Source: CAYXUW01 sp964468375 (GTDB lineage Bacteria; Planctomycetota; Phycisphaerae; Sedimentisphaerales; Anaerobacaceae). From it: DNA of 19,014 nt. Each line of letters begins with the position of its first letter. Positions within the stretch are counted from its first letter, which is position 1. The stretch lies in the NCBI GenBank assembly GCA_964468375.1, contig CAYXUW010000041.1:1-19014 (forward strand). Direction: 5' to 3'. The translations under genes were made by a program, and so were the position numbers. The notes beneath the pieces were generated by a model. The model was not told where the DNA came from. It did no database searches and saw nothing but the letters and a program-made list of their open reading frames with translations. Shown here one piece after another: positions 7,973-15,275 of this stretch.

Positions 7973-7992
7973 CCTGCTGATACTGTTAGAAT
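7965..7992 (+). promoter_or_regulatory. Putative promoter of the rpmE-prfA...scpB gene train
   Basis: TTGCAA (7965-7970), a 16-base spacer ending in TGT, then TAGAAT (7987-7992), an extended -10. Transcription would start near 7999, about 28 bases before the rpmE ATG. The ten bases CTGTTAGAAT recur at the kor promoter. Confidence 0.5.
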
Positions 7993-8026
7993 TCCTTATT
8001 TCAGGTTTTGGGAGTAATTTAGAGCT

Positions 8027-8257
8027 ATGAAAAAAGGAATACATCCAAAATATCAAAAGGTAGTGGTTCGCTGCGGCTGCGGCAATACGTTCGAGACCTG
8101 CAGCACAGCGCAGGAAATACACGCTGAAATCTGCTCAATGTGCCATCCATTTTACACAGGCAAGCAGAAGTTCGTCGATACCGCAGGACGGATAGAGCGG
8201 TTCCAGAAAAAATACGGCAAAAGCTACTTCAAGAAAAACAAGGAAGATAAAAAATAG
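8027..8257 (+). CDS. rpmE: 50S ribosomal protein L31, zinc-binding form
   Basis: L31 is a small protein of the large ribosomal subunit that helps bridge the two subunits. At 76 residues it is normal. Residues MKKGIHPKY at the start and HPFYTGKQKFVDTAGRIERF in the second half are diagnostic. It keeps the four zinc cysteines of the C+ form (C16, C18, C36, C39), plus an extra C25. A zinc-free paralogue (ykgM type) is not in the window, so zinc-dependent L31 exchange cannot be judged. A GGGAG lies 12 bases before the ATG, longer spacing than ideal. It heads the gene train, and prfA follows 85 bases downstream. Confidence 0.97.
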   Translation: MKKGIHPKYQKVVVRCGCGNTFETCSTAQEIHAEICSMCHPFYTGKQKFVDTAGRIERFQKKYGKSYFKKNKEDKK

Positions 8258-8342
8258 CTGTTCCCGATTATAATATAATTTAGCGTGTAGCTTTCTTTTT
8301 CTATCTATTATCTGCTATTTTCACATTCATAGGGCCGTGTCT

Positions 8343-9431
8343 ATGGCTGAGGGAAAAAACGCTCTTTTAACAAAACTCGACGAAACCGAGCTTCGATACA
8401 GTGAAATCGAAAAGCAAATCGCCGACCCGTTGATATCCCGCGATTCAAACAAGCTGATAGCGCTTGCAAAAGAGCAAGGGAAACTGAAGACGATAGTAAC
8501 AAAATATCGCGAGTATAAAAAAACAATAGCCGAGTTGGAAGACGCAAAACACATATTAGAAGACAGCACCGTAGATAAAGATTTCAAAAATCTGGCAAAA
8601 GAGGAAATCGACCAGCTCGAAACTAAAAAGAAAACACTTCTCGAGGAAATCCAAAATATGCTCGTGATGGCCGATGAAACAGATATCGACTCGGTCATAA
8701 TGGAAATACGCGCGGGAACTGGCGGCGAAGAGGCGGCTTTGTTCGCACGAGACCTGTTCGATATGTATACAAAATACGCTGAAGGCCGCAGGTGGAAGGT
8801 CGAGCAACTTGACTTCAGCCCGGCCGAAATGGGCGGCTTTCGTGAAGTTATATTCAGCGTTAAAGGCCCGGGCGTATGGTCCGAACTGAGGTATGAAGGC
8901 GGCGGCCACCGAGTCCAGCGAGTGCCGGAAACCGAATCTCAGGGCAGAATTCACACCTCCGCCGCCACGGTAGCTGTTCTGCCGGAACCGGAAGAGATAG
9001 ATATTCAGATAAATCCGGATGAGGTCGCCGAGCACGTCAGCAGAGCGGGCGGCCCGGGCGGGCAAAATGTTAATAAAGTCAGCAGCGCCATTAAACTCGA
9101 GCATATACCGACAGGAATTACCGTCAGTATGCAGGATGAAAAAAGTCAGCATAAAAATCGGGCCAAGGCCTGGCGTCTTTTAAGAAGCAGGATTTACGAA
9201 CACTACGAGAAACAAAAAAGGGCAGAACGCGATTCTCAGCGCAAAATTATGATTGGCTCGGGCGACAGGTCGCAAAAAATAAGAACATACAACTACCCCC
9301 AAAACCGCCTAACCGACCACAGAATCAACCTGTCGCTTCATAGTCTGGATAGGATAATGGGCGGCGATATGGCTGAACTAATCGAAGCACTGAAAAACTA
9401 CGACAGGGAACAAAGATTGAAAAATCTTTAA
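8343..9431 (+). CDS. prfA: Peptide chain release factor 1
   Basis: RF1 reads UAA and UAG stop codons in the ribosomal A site and triggers release of the finished protein. The 362-residue length fits. The catalytic GGQ is at residues 239-241 (9057-9065) within RAGGPGGQNVNK. The stop-codon reading P-x-T motif is present as PET in RVPETESQGR, which identifies RF1 rather than RF2 (SPF). The N-terminal helical domain and the C-terminal TDHRINL segment are complete. A GTG two codons upstream (8337) is in frame, but AGGG at 8331-8334 is eight bases from the ATG and favours 8343. No prmC methyltransferase, often the next gene, follows. Instead the next gene is the unusual two-domain protein. Confidence 0.97.
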   Translation: MAEGKNALLTKLDETELRYSEIEKQIADPLISRDSNKLIALAKEQGKLKTIVTKYREYKKTIAELEDAKHILEDSTVDKDFKNLAKEEIDQLETKKKTLLEEIQNMLVMADETDIDSVIMEIRAGTGGEEAALFARDLFDMYTKYAEGRRWKVEQLDFSPAEMGGFREVIFSVKGPGVWSELRYEGGGHRVQRVPETESQGRIHTSAATVAVLPEPEEIDIQINPDEVAEHVSRAGGPGGQNVNKVSSAIKLEHIPTGITVSMQDEKSQHKNRAKAWRLLRSRIYEHYEKQKRAERDSQRKIMIGSGDRSQKIRTYNYPQNRLTDHRINLSLHSLDRIMGGDMAELIEALKNYDREQRLKNL

Positions 9432-9449
9432 GGGATAATGAGATATTAA

Positions 9450-10547
9450 ATGATAGTCGTCGTTACCGGAATGGTCGGTGTTGACAAGAAGAGTTACCTT
9501 CAGAAAGTGTGTCGATTCGCCGCCGGCAAAACCCAGGAAGTGCTTTTATGCAATGTCGGCGAAATGATGTATGCTGAAGCGCCGGACATCCCTAAAGGTA
9601 AAATCCTCGATATACCGATGAAACGGCTCAGTTCACTTCGCCGCAGCGTCTTCAAGGACATAATCGCAAAAGCAAAAAAAGCCCCTAACCTGATAGTCAA
9701 TACTCACGCGACTTTCCGCTGGCGGCACGGTTTATTCCCGGCGGTAGATTTCGACCAGATGCGCCAGATTGGCGCAGATATGTATGTCTGCCTGATTGAC
9801 GGCGTCGTCGCCCTGCACACACGTCTCACCGGCGAACACTCAGTGGAACATTCATTAAAAGACCTGATAGTCTGGCGGGAGGAGGAAATAATCGGCACAG
9901 AAATGCTCTCCAAGGGTATTGACGAATCTGTTCCCTTTTATTGTCTCGCCCGCGGGGCTGAAAAGGAAACTATCGAAACTTTTTACCGGCTTGCCTTTGA
10001 GCAACATAGCAAAAAAGCATATCTGAGCTTTCCAATGACCCACGTCGCCGATATGAAAAATGTTCAGGAAGAAATCAACAAGTTTCGACAATTTATGAAG
10101 AAGCTTTTTATCTGCTTCGACCCCGCCGATTTAGAAGAATCATATTTGCCGCATTACGCACACAAGGCCGCTGAGCAAGGGTCATATTTTGTAGAAGCCG
10201 AAGCTTTAGGGCAAAAGGTCCGGCTGAACCTGCAGGAGGTCCAGCAAATTGAACGCGACATCAACAGCCAAATATACGCTCGTGATTTTATGCTAATTGA
10301 CCAGTCTGATATGATAATCAGCTTTATCCCGACGTTGGCCGACGGCCGAGCCGCGATTTCCAGCGGCGTCGAAAGAGAACTTCAGCACGCCCACGAAGCT
10401 GCCAAAGAAGTCTATGTAATTTGGAAAGCAAAGCAAGGCCCTTCGGTCTTTGTCACCCAAACCGCCACAAAAGTTTTTGCTGACACAAATAGCGCGGTAG
10501 AATTTTTCAAAAAGAAAAAATATGTATTCGGATCAAGGACAATTTGA
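9450..10547 (+). CDS. Two-domain protein: archaeal-type adenylate-kinase-like plus nucleoside deoxyribosyltransferase-like
   Basis: A 365-residue soluble protein. Residues 1 to about 180 follow the plan of archaeal-type (AdkA-like) adenylate kinases: an initial strand, a loop, NVGEMMYAEA, a LPV/IPMKRLSSLRR-type helix, then NTHATFR (84-90) with HGLFPA as in the family's DTHxTIKTPxGYLPGLP segment. The Walker A loop is degenerate: GMVGVDKKS (7-15) keeps the lysine K13 but has Asp for the last glycine and Lys for the usual Thr/Ser. Residues 188-360 look like the nucleoside 2-deoxyribosyltransferase/DUF4406 fold: AYLSFPMT (190-197), ARDFMLIDQSDMIISFIP (277-294), then SGVEREL...KEVYVIW (305-325), with E308 or E310 as possible catalytic glutamate. 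Family features suggest nucleotide binding or salvage, but the activity is unknown. It lies 18 bases after prfA and overlaps the next gene by four bases. Confidence 0.75.
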   Translation: MIVVVTGMVGVDKKSYLQKVCRFAAGKTQEVLLCNVGEMMYAEAPDIPKGKILDIPMKRLSSLRRSVFKDIIAKAKKAPNLIVNTHATFRWRHGLFPAVDFDQMRQIGADMYVCLIDGVVALHTRLTGEHSVEHSLKDLIVWREEEIIGTEMLSKGIDESVPFYCLARGAEKETIETFYRLAFEQHSKKAYLSFPMTHVADMKNVQEEINKFRQFMKKLFICFDPADLEESYLPHYAHKAAEQGSYFVEAEALGQKVRLNLQEVQQIERDINSQIYARDFMLIDQSDMIISFIPTLADGRAAISSGVERELQHAHEAAKEVYVIWKAKQGPSVFVTQTATKVFADTNSAVEFFKKKKYVFGSRTI

Positions 10548-11116
10548 ACTTGAACTCAGATAAGTATATTGTATCCGCTTTAATTATAACGAACATGTTT
10601 GCTGGCTTGAGTTGTGCCGTTCCTATCGCCAACAGTCTCAGAAAAGTAACCGGCAGGATGGAGAATTTTTTTCGATACTTTGCAATGCTTGTTGGTATAT
10701 ATTTTGTTGAATGTATCGCCTTTGCTGCAGGAATGTGTACACAGGTTCTTACTGTGGCGATAGGATTCATATGGGCCATTTTATTCAGCTTGTGGCTGCG
10801 AGGTATCGCACCCACAAAAAATGTTCTGAAAACCGTTCTCTTAGTGTCCTTTTACGGCTGCATACCGACCTGCTCCTTCGCTGTTCTTCTGGCCACCTTC
10901 TGGACAATCGGCGGCAACTCTCTCTTGAATGTCGAGCAGGCCGATAAATTTGGCATCCCGCAGTTCGTTCCTTGGCCTTTCAATACAATGCTCGGCTTCT
11001 GCACAGGGTTGGCTGTAGGAACGATTTTGCTCAAGACAGCAATAACGACAGGCACAGCCAGTATATTTGTCCGCAATCATTTAGAAAAAAGGGCGCAGAG
11101 TGACCATAACAAATGA
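10544..11116 (+). CDS. Unrecognised five-helix membrane protein
   Basis: I do not recognise this 190-residue protein. It has about five hydrophobic segments (8-29, 43-62, 66-87, 93-121, 146-167) and a short charged, Lys/Arg-rich C-terminal tail. Conserved-looking polar points are a PTC/PIAN-type proline-cysteine pair in helices and an FVPWPFNTMLGF loop before the last helix. The start is TTG at 10544, overlapping the preceding stop as TTGA, with AAGGA upstream. A second TTG at 10550 has better spacing to that AAGGA (10 bases) and would shorten the protein by two residues. The overlap with the kinase/deoxyribosyltransferase-like gene suggests coupled translation and possibly a shared task, such as a membrane partner or transporter. 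The reading frame is clearly coding by context, hydrophobic pattern and tight packing. Confidence 0.75.
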   Translation: MNLNSDKYIVSALIITNMFAGLSCAVPIANSLRKVTGRMENFFRYFAMLVGIYFVECIAFAAGMCTQVLTVAIGFIWAILFSLWLRGIAPTKNVLKTVLLVSFYGCIPTCSFAVLLATFWTIGGNSLLNVEQADKFGIPQFVPWPFNTMLGFCTGLAVGTILLKTAITTGTASIFVRNHLEKRAQSDHNK

Positions 11117-11792
11117 AAAACAATTAGCCGACCGTATTGACCATACGCTGCTCAGCTCAACAGCTACAAGTGAACAAATCAAGCAGCTTTGTCAACAGGC
11201 CAAAGACTATGGCTTCCACGCAGTATTCGTCAATCCACGATGGATAGCTTTGGCGACGGAAGAGTTACACGGCTGTAAAGTCAAAGTAGGCAGCGTTGTA
11301 GGTTTTCCGCTCGGTGCCGATTCGACCAAAATCAAGGCCGCACAAGCCCAAGATTATATATTCGCCGGCGCTGATGAAATTGATATGGTCGCCGACCTGG
11401 CCGCGATAATCGAGGGAGACGCTAAATATTTATCCAGCCAGCTTCAGGCGGTATTGAAGGTCTGCCGTTCGATGAACCCGCCCGTCTGTCTGAAAGTTAT
11501 AATCGAAGCAACAGCCCTTACACGCGAACAAAAAATATTCGCCTGTGAAATCGTGGACAAATGGGGGGTCGATTTTGTAAAGACGAGCACAGGGATGAAC
11601 GCCGCCGGCGGAGCAGCTATCGAAGACGTAAAACTGATGAAAGAATTTGCCACAAATTGTAAAGTAAAGGCATCCGGCGGAATCAGAACTGCAAAACAAG
11701 CCCTTGAAATGCTGGAGGCAGGGGCCGACAGAATAGGCACCTCTTCAGGGGTGGAGATTATGAACGAGTTCAGGGCGGGCCGATTACAATGA
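11100..11792 (+). CDS. deoC: Deoxyribose-phosphate aldolase DeoC
   Basis: DeoC cleaves 2-deoxyribose 5-phosphate to glyceraldehyde 3-phosphate and acetaldehyde, the last step of deoxynucleoside breakdown. The 230-residue length matches the short bacterial type. The Schiff-base lysine is K161 in FVKTSTGM, and the second conserved lysine is K190 in KASGGIRT. The IDHTLL segment near the N-terminus (DRIDHTLLSS) and VVGFPLGA are also typical. The GTG start lies 17 bases inside the preceding gene, with AAAGGG six bases before it. Standing next to a deoxyribosyltransferase-like domain, it suggests that deoxynucleoside salvage or breakdown is one theme of this gene group. The ATGA overlap with pabB couples the two genes. 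Confidence 0.96.
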   Translation: MTITNEKQLADRIDHTLLSSTATSEQIKQLCQQAKDYGFHAVFVNPRWIALATEELHGCKVKVGSVVGFPLGADSTKIKAAQAQDYIFAGADEIDMVADLAAIIEGDAKYLSSQLQAVLKVCRSMNPPVCLKVIIEATALTREQKIFACEIVDKWGVDFVKTSTGMNAAGGAAIEDVKLMKEFATNCKVKASGGIRTAKQALEMLEAGADRIGTSSGVEIMNEFRAGRLQ

Positions 11793-13288
11793 CAAATGCA
11801 ACAACCATCGAAAAAAATAAAACTATCAGCTGTAAATTACACTATAAAAAAATCAGCACGCCCATAAATTTGCCGGCTGTAAGTGAAATATTTGCGCAGC
11901 TAAAATCTCCTTCAATTCTCGGCGGCAATCCGGCTAAAAAATACACCGACCGCTTCAGCTACTGGGCCGCCGAACCTAAAAATATATTTGAATTCCGTGC
12001 CGGACAAAAAACACCGTTTAGAAAACTGCACCGCGTTTTAGACAAATACAAGCTCGAAGAAAATTCGTCAAATGGCCTTCCGAAAGGAATTTTCTGCGGC
12101 GGATGGGTCGGGTATTTCAGCTACGAACTCGGCCGATATATCGAAAAGCTCCCGGAAACAACCTTAGACGACCTGCAAATGCCGCTGATACGTTTGTGTT
12201 TTTACGATAGAGTTATCGCTTATGACCATATTAAAAACAACTTTTGGCTGATTGCTCTGCAGATACCGAATGATAACGAAACACCGAACGATAAACTGTC
12301 CGCACTTGAGCAATTGCTTAATAAAGCACAGAACATTACAATCAAACGTCCCAATCCTGCCGACCTCGAAACAATAGATTTTTCGCAAATCCGATGCAAC
12401 ATAGACAAAGACTACTACTACCGGACAATTGAAAAAATAAAACGCTATATTTATGATGGCGATGTCTACCAAATCAACTTCTCACAGCGATTCGAATGTG
12501 ATTATGATGCCCCGCCGATAGAGCTTTTCAACTGGCAAAACCATTTCAACCCGAGCCCATACTCTGCTTACATCGACGCAAATGATTTTCATATCGTCAG
12601 CGCTTCGCCTGAGATGTTCATAACAATTACCGACGGCACTATCTCCACCAAGCCGATTAAAGGCACACGCCCGCGAATTAACGAGGCCTCCGTGGACTCA
12701 AAAAACCTCGACGAGCTTCTTAAAAGTGAAAAAGAGCAGGCAGAACTAAATATGATAATCGACCTGGAGCGAAACGATGTGGCCAGAATCTGCAAACCCG
12801 GAACCAGAAAAGTCATCCAGCCGCGAACAATCGAGACCTATCCGACGGTTTTTCACGCAGTAGCAACTGTTGCCGGGCAGCTTAAAAAGGAAATCACATT
12901 CTGCGATTGTCTAAAAGGTATGTTCCCCGGCGGCTCCATTACCGGCGCCCCGAAAATCCGCTCAATGGAAATAATCGACGAAACAGAACCCACCGACAGA
13001 GGGGTTTACACCGGCAGCATCGGCTTTATAGGCATAGACGGAAGTGTCTGCTTGAATATCGCGATACGAACGATTATCATTAAAGACAAAAAGGCCTTTG
13101 CGCAAACCGGCGGCGGCATAGTCGCCGATTCCAACCAACAGGCGGAATGGGACGAAACTATAACAAAAGCAAGAGCGCTTTTAGCTGGAATAAAAGCAAC
13201 ACAAAGCACTAAATTTGAAATCAAAAGCACGAAACAAATACGAAACACCAAAACGCAAATTTCGAAACAGAGTGTTTTCGATATTTGA
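11789..13288 (+). CDS. pabB: Aminodeoxychorismate synthase component I PabB, with repeat-encoded C-terminal tail
   Basis: PabB converts chorismate plus ammonia to 4-amino-4-deoxychorismate on the way to p-aminobenzoate and folate. Its glutamine amidotransferase partner PabA is not in the window. PIKGTRPR (289-296) carries the lysine K291 that distinguishes PabB from anthranilate synthase TrpE, which has alanine there. LERNDVARICKPGTRKV, GGSITGAPKIRSMEIIDE and YTGSIGFIG complete the chorismate-binding domain, and FCGGWVGYFSYELGRY lies in the N-terminal domain. The ATG overlaps the deoC stop as ATGA. The family domain ends near residue 468. The final 28 or so residues (from QSTKFEIKS) are low-complexity Lys/Thr/Gln/Ser and are encoded by the inverted-repeat element at 13201-13300, so they are probably not functional. 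Confidence 0.95.
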   Translation: MTNATTIEKNKTISCKLHYKKISTPINLPAVSEIFAQLKSPSILGGNPAKKYTDRFSYWAAEPKNIFEFRAGQKTPFRKLHRVLDKYKLEENSSNGLPKGIFCGGWVGYFSYELGRYIEKLPETTLDDLQMPLIRLCFYDRVIAYDHIKNNFWLIALQIPNDNETPNDKLSALEQLLNKAQNITIKRPNPADLETIDFSQIRCNIDKDYYYRTIEKIKRYIYDGDVYQINFSQRFECDYDAPPIELFNWQNHFNPSPYSAYIDANDFHIVSASPEMFITITDGTISTKPIKGTRPRINEASVDSKNLDELLKSEKEQAELNMIIDLERNDVARICKPGTRKVIQPRTIETYPTVFHAVATVAGQLKKEITFCDCLKGMFPGGSITGAPKIRSMEIIDETEPTDRGVYTGSIGFIGIDGSVCLNIAIRTIIIKDKKAFAQTGGGIVADSNQQAEWDETITKARALLAGIKATQSTKFEIKSTKQIRNTKTQISKQSVFDI

Positions 13289-13300
13289 TATTGTTTCGAA
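13201..13300 (+). repeat. A+T-rich CGAAAC-type inverted repeat at the pabB/pabC junction
   Basis: The left arm CGAAACAAATACGAAACAC (13230-13248) has an imperfect inverted partner at 13272-13298 (GTGTTTTCGATATTTGATATTGTTTCG, 27 bases, extra bases between the two half-motifs). Flanking AAAGCACTAAATTTGAAAT...AGCACGAAAC continues the same vocabulary on the left. It resembles CGAAA-rich dispersed palindromes that I remember from gaps between genes in Planctomycetota and other uncultured lineages. It contains the pabB stop and ends about 15 bases before the pabC start. Confidence 0.6.
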
Positions 13301-13314
13301 TATGTAAAACCAAG

Positions 13315-14175
13315 ATGGCTGAGAAAGTATTTTTGAACGACAAACTGGTTGACGCTGATAAGGCCGGCGTATCGGTCAGCGACAGCGGGTTTTTGTATGG
13401 GGCGGGCCTGTTCGAGACGATGCGAAGCTATAACGGCGTTGTTTTCTCGCTTAAAGACCATCTGGACCGGCTATTTTTCAGCACACATTCTTTATCCATA
13501 AACAACACCTACAGCAAAAAATATATCACCGATGCAGTCTATCAAGTTCTCCAGGCAAACAAATTGACCGATGCTCGCCTGCGTCTGACGCTGACCGGTG
13601 GGCCGATGTCCGAACCCGAGGAGAAACGCAAGACCACTCTGCTCATCGCCGCCGCTAAATTACAGCCCTATCCGCCCGAATACTACAAAAACGGCATCCT
13701 CGTAATATTGAGCCCATTCAGACAAAACACCGCTGAGCCAATCTACGGACATAAAACAACAAGTTACTTCTCGCGTATGCTCGCACTTAAATCAGCGCAC
13801 CAAAAAGGAGCGGCCGAGGCATTGTGGTTTACCGTGGATAATCGCCTTGCGGAGGGCTGCATAAGCAACGTCTTTTTGGTCAAAGATTCCGTCCTCTACA
13901 CTCCGCCGATTGAAACGCCCGTCCTGGCGGGCGTAGCGAGAAAAACTGTTTGCGAAATGGCCTTAAAAAACTCCGTCGAACTTGTCGAAAAAGACCTTTA
14001 TATTTCCGACTTGCTGGATGCCGACGAAATTTTTCTAACGAATGTAATTATGCAGATTATGCCGACAAGCGGAGTAGAAAAACACACGGTAGGCAGCGGA
14101 AAGCCCGGGCCATTGACCAAAAAACTGCAAAAAAAATTCGATGAATACGTCAAAACCGAATGCAAAAGCCAATGA
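13315..14175 (+). CDS. pabC: Class IV aminotransferase, probably aminodeoxychorismate lyase PabC
   Basis: A 286-residue PLP enzyme of the branched-chain aminotransferase/aminodeoxychorismate lyase fold. K147 in GHKTTSYF is the expected PLP lysine and E180 in LAEGCISNVFLVKD the conserved glutamate of this fold. GFLYGAGLFETMRSYNG, and TPVLAGVARKTV after it, are typical. Being directly behind pabB argues for PabC, which releases pyruvate from 4-amino-4-deoxychorismate to give p-aminobenzoate, rather than IlvE or D-amino acid transaminase, but the sequence alone does not exclude those. The frame is open back to 13285; I chose ATG 13315, where the family homology starts (MAEKVFLNDKLV). No clear ribosome-binding site precedes it, consistent with its upstream region being repeat sequence. 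It overlaps the next gene as ATGA. Confidence 0.85.
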   Translation: MAEKVFLNDKLVDADKAGVSVSDSGFLYGAGLFETMRSYNGVVFSLKDHLDRLFFSTHSLSINNTYSKKYITDAVYQVLQANKLTDARLRLTLTGGPMSEPEEKRKTTLLIAAAKLQPYPPEYYKNGILVILSPFRQNTAEPIYGHKTTSYFSRMLALKSAHQKGAAEALWFTVDNRLAEGCISNVFLVKDSVLYTPPIETPVLAGVARKTVCEMALKNSVELVEKDLYISDLLDADEIFLTNVIMQIMPTSGVEKHTVGSGKPGPLTKKLQKKFDEYVKTECKSQ

Positions 14176-15275
14176 AGATAAAGGATATCGCAGAGAAAAT
14201 TGAAAAAATCGCCCCGCTTGAATTAGCACAGAGCTGGGACAATGTGGGACTGCTCACCGGAGACCCCAAGCGCAATGTAAAAAATATACTGCTGACCACC
14301 GACATCACCAAAGAAGTGCTCGCTGAAGCAAAAAAACTAAAAACGGATTTGATTATAAGTTACCACCCCGTCATCTGGGACGGCTTAAAGAAAATCACCT
14401 TTGATAACATCGTCTACAATTTAATTCGAGCCGACATTGCCGTTTTTTCCGTACATACCGCCTTAGATGCCGCCAAGGGCGGTGTAAACGACGGCCTCGC
14501 AGAAATCATCGGTATCGTCAACGGCCGGCCAATCGGCGATTATGTCGATAACCCGGCAGGCGATAATTATAAGCTCGTCGTTTTTGTCCCCGCTAAATCA
14601 GCGGCAAAAGTCGCAAACGCCGTCTTCGCCGCCGGCGCAGGCGCAATAGGCAATTACAGCAACTGCGGTTTCACCGCCGAAGGCACAGGAACTTTCCGGC
14701 CCCTGGCCGGCGCCAGACCCACCGTCGGGGAAAAAGGACAATTAGAAAAGGTCTCCGAAATGAGATTCGAAACGATTGTACCGGCTGAAAAGCTCGATAA
14801 TTGTATAACAGCAATGAAAAAGATGCATCCCTATGAAGAGCCGGCCTTTGATGTGTTCAAACTTTATAATAACCAAAACAAACTCGGCCTCGGCAGAATC
14901 GGCAAACTGCAGAAACCGATGCAGCTAAGCAAAATTATTCAAAGAATAAAAAAACATATCGGCGCTAAAGCATTCGGAATCGTCGGAGAGCAAAAACGGC
15001 TGATAAAAACCGCAGCAGTCTGCGCCGGCTCGTGCGGCAAAATAATCAATTCGGTTATCGCCGCAGGAGCGGACCTTTACCTAACCGGCGAATTAAAACA
15101 TCACCATGCATTGGCTGCACAGCAGGCCAGTTTAACCTGCATTTGCTTAAGCCATAGCGTCTCTGAACGCTTTATATTGAAAAAATTCGCTAAAGAACTT
15201 AAAAAACAAATCGGACAAACAACAATTAAGATAAGCAGAAAAGATACAGACCCCTTTAATTGGAAAAACCTATGA
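14172..15275 (+). CDS. NIF3/DUF34-family dinuclear metal protein
   Basis: A 367-residue member of the NIF3 (YbgI/YqfO, 'GTP cyclohydrolase 1 type 2 homolog') family, which forms hexameric toroids with a two-metal site. Candidate ligands are H65 in SYHPVIWDG, H95 and D99 in VHTALDAAKGGVND, and H328 with E332 in LSHSVSERF. The length exceeds the 250-residue basic form because a PII-like domain is inserted at about residues 135-240 (KLVVFVPAK...MHPYEEPAFDVF), as in Bacillus YqfO. The biochemical role of the family is unsettled, with metal handling or hydrolase/cyclohydrolase activity proposed. The ATG at 14172 overlaps the pabC stop as ATGA, which is why I prefer it to the in-frame ATG at 14160. 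The next gene, scpB, also overlaps as ATGA. Confidence 0.93.
   Translation: MKIKDIAEKIEKIAPLELAQSWDNVGLLTGDPKRNVKNILLTTDITKEVLAEAKKLKTDLIISYHPVIWDGLKKITFDNIVYNLIRADIAVFSVHTALDAAKGGVNDGLAEIIGIVNGRPIGDYVDNPAGDNYKLVVFVPAKSAAKVANAVFAAGAGAIGNYSNCGFTAEGTGTFRPLAGARPTVGEKGQLEKVSEMRFETIVPAEKLDNCITAMKKMHPYEEPAFDVFKLYNNQNKLGLGRIGKLQKPMQLSKIIQRIKKHIGAKAFGIVGEQKRLIKTAAVCAGSCGKIINSVIAAGADLYLTGELKHHHALAAQQASLTCICLSHSVSERFILKKFAKELKKQIGQTTIKISRKDTDPFNWKNL

Larger units (their letters stand above)
7760..8026. other. Intergenic region between divergent isomerase-like gene and rpmE
   Basis: A 267-base gap without a convincing gene. Its left end holds the ribosome-binding site of the minus-strand gene. The middle, about 7830-7940, is C-rich on the plus strand and shows nothing I recognise. 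The right end carries the rpmE promoter and a direct repeat. An 81-codon frame here is proline-rich and has no family features, so I leave it out. Confidence 0.6.

Noticed and set aside
7772..8017. 81-codon frame between the isomerase-like gene and rpmE
   Set aside because: Proline-rich with no family feature, and it overlaps the rpmE promoter. It has the look of a chance frame in a C-rich gap.
9051..9065. GGPGGQ instead of the common GAGGQ in RF1
   Set aside because: The GGQ itself is intact, and proline before it occurs in other bacterial release factors, so it is not notable.
9450..11116. Reading the kinase/NDT-like plus membrane protein pair as an anti-phage nucleotide-signalling system
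   Set aside because: The two-part layout is suggestive, but it is embedded in a housekeeping operon with overlapping genes and has no nuclease, protease or other recognised effector, so defence is not supported.
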